Of a stretch of DNA of 64,000 bases, positions 63,777-64,000 are shown in pieces. Under the pieces are notes generated by a model. The model was not told the DNA's origin and ran no database searches. It worked only from the letters and a program-made list of their open reading frames with translations. Each line of letters starts with the position of its first letter. Position 1 is the first letter of the stretch. Position numbers and translations under genes: made by a program. The DNA is from Martinezella tropici (lineage in GTDB: Bacteria; Pseudomonadota; Alphaproteobacteria; Rhizobiales; Rhizobiaceae): positions 248,001 to 312,000 of the forward strand of contig NZ_VNIP01000010.1 of assembly GCF_008370325.1 (NCBI RefSeq), read 5' to 3'.

Positions 63777-64000
63777 TTACCGAACCAGGCTGTCGAGCCA
63801 AGAGGGGTCGAGCACGCTCTCCAATTCCCCGGCAACGTCGTCCAGCGCCGCATCGACGCTGGCGCGATAGTCCATGCGCTCGCCGGTGAGGCCGAAGCTT
63901 GCGAGCAACTTTGCCCGATAGGCATCGCTGCCGAAGAGCCCGTGTAAATAGGTGCCCATGATGCGCCCGTCTGGCGATACCGCTCCGTCAGCCCGGCCGT
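63777..64000 (-). CDS. cobQ: CobQ, cobyric acid synthase (C-terminal part)
   Basis: About 74 codons of the 3' end are in the window; the gene extends beyond 64000. The glutamine amidotransferase end reads DGAVSPDGRIMGTYLHGLF (the conserved His of the triad in YLHGLF), then SDAYRAKLLASFG. CobQ amidates carboxylates b, d, e and g of adenosylcobyrinic a,c-diamide. It ends 3 nt after the palindromic repeat. Confidence 0.93.
   Translation of the reverse strand, partial: GRADGAVSPDGRIMGTYLHGLFGSDAYRAKLLASFGLTGERMDYRASVDAALDDVAGELESVLDPSWLDSLVR

Overview
The window looks like chromosomal DNA of a fast-growing rhizobium (Rhizobium, or a close Agrobacterium/Sinorhizobium relative). Four things point that way: the complete acpXL-lpxXL block for the very-long-chain fatty acid of lipid A; an aerobic cobalamin pathway with Pseudomonas denitrificans-style Cob proteins; a ZnuABC/Zur locus with 6-3-6 operators; and several families of short palindromic intergenic repeats of the rhizobial kind. 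I saw no tRNA, rRNA, IS transposase, phage gene or CRISPR array. The genus is an inference from gene content.

Layout. 1-3.3 kb: alkanesulfonate use (ssuA, ssuD, ssuC, start of ssuB; minus strand). 3.5-8.4 kb: a 3-hydroxyisobutyrate-dehydrogenase-family reductase, an Lrp-type regulator, a uracil-DNA-glycosylase-like protein coupled to a secreted nuclease, a membrane histidine kinase and diacylglycerol kinase. 8.5-10.5 kb: divergent cobT/cobS. 10.5-19.3 kb: DUF1289 protein plus membrane aspartic protease, EamA transporter, folC-like ligase plus GNAT, an ABC-2 exporter pair, a candidate small RNA, an extensin-like lipoprotein, an acyl-CoA thioesterase. 19.4-25.2 kb: two tandem Sel1-repeat proteins, an RDD protein, a secreted hypothetical, an MFS transporter. 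25.4-33.8 kb: uvrB, SRPBCC protein, class III cyclase, cold-shock protein, dusA, FAH-family hydrolase, gamma carbonic anhydrase. 33.8-38.5 kb: zinc regulon (zur-znuB-znuC, znuA, a COG0523 GTPase and a coupled 60-residue Cys protein). 38.5-45.5 kb: PAS protein, lpxXL-adh2XL-fabF1XL-fabF2XL-fabZXL-acpXL, L,D-transpeptidase. 45.7-64 kb: cobalamin genes cobD, cobC-cobB-cobA, cobE, cobO-cupin-cobN, cobW, cobP and the end of cobQ, interrupted by a nucleoside hydrolase, TSUP transporter, NTF2-like/XRE pair and a ClC channel.

How the genes connect. The cob genes together cover precorrin methylation (cobA), a,c-amidation (cobB), cobalt insertion (cobN, with CobW as a metal GTPase), adenosylation (cobO), amidation (cobQ), aminopropanol arm (cobC, cobD) and nucleotide-loop assembly (cobP, cobT, cobS). 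A long cobalamin riboswitch precedes cobP-cobW-cobN. Three Zur boxes sit at the znuA/znuC divergence and before the COG0523 GTPase, so that GTPase belongs to zinc-starvation physiology rather than to B12.

The most unusual signal is that short palindromic repeat elements lie inside coding sequences and are translated in frame: two in cobN, one in the uvrB tail, and one that encodes the last residues of cobC. The second is a ketosynthase pair in the lipid A cluster where one partner has lost its catalytic residues, like the chain-length factor of type II polyketide synthases.
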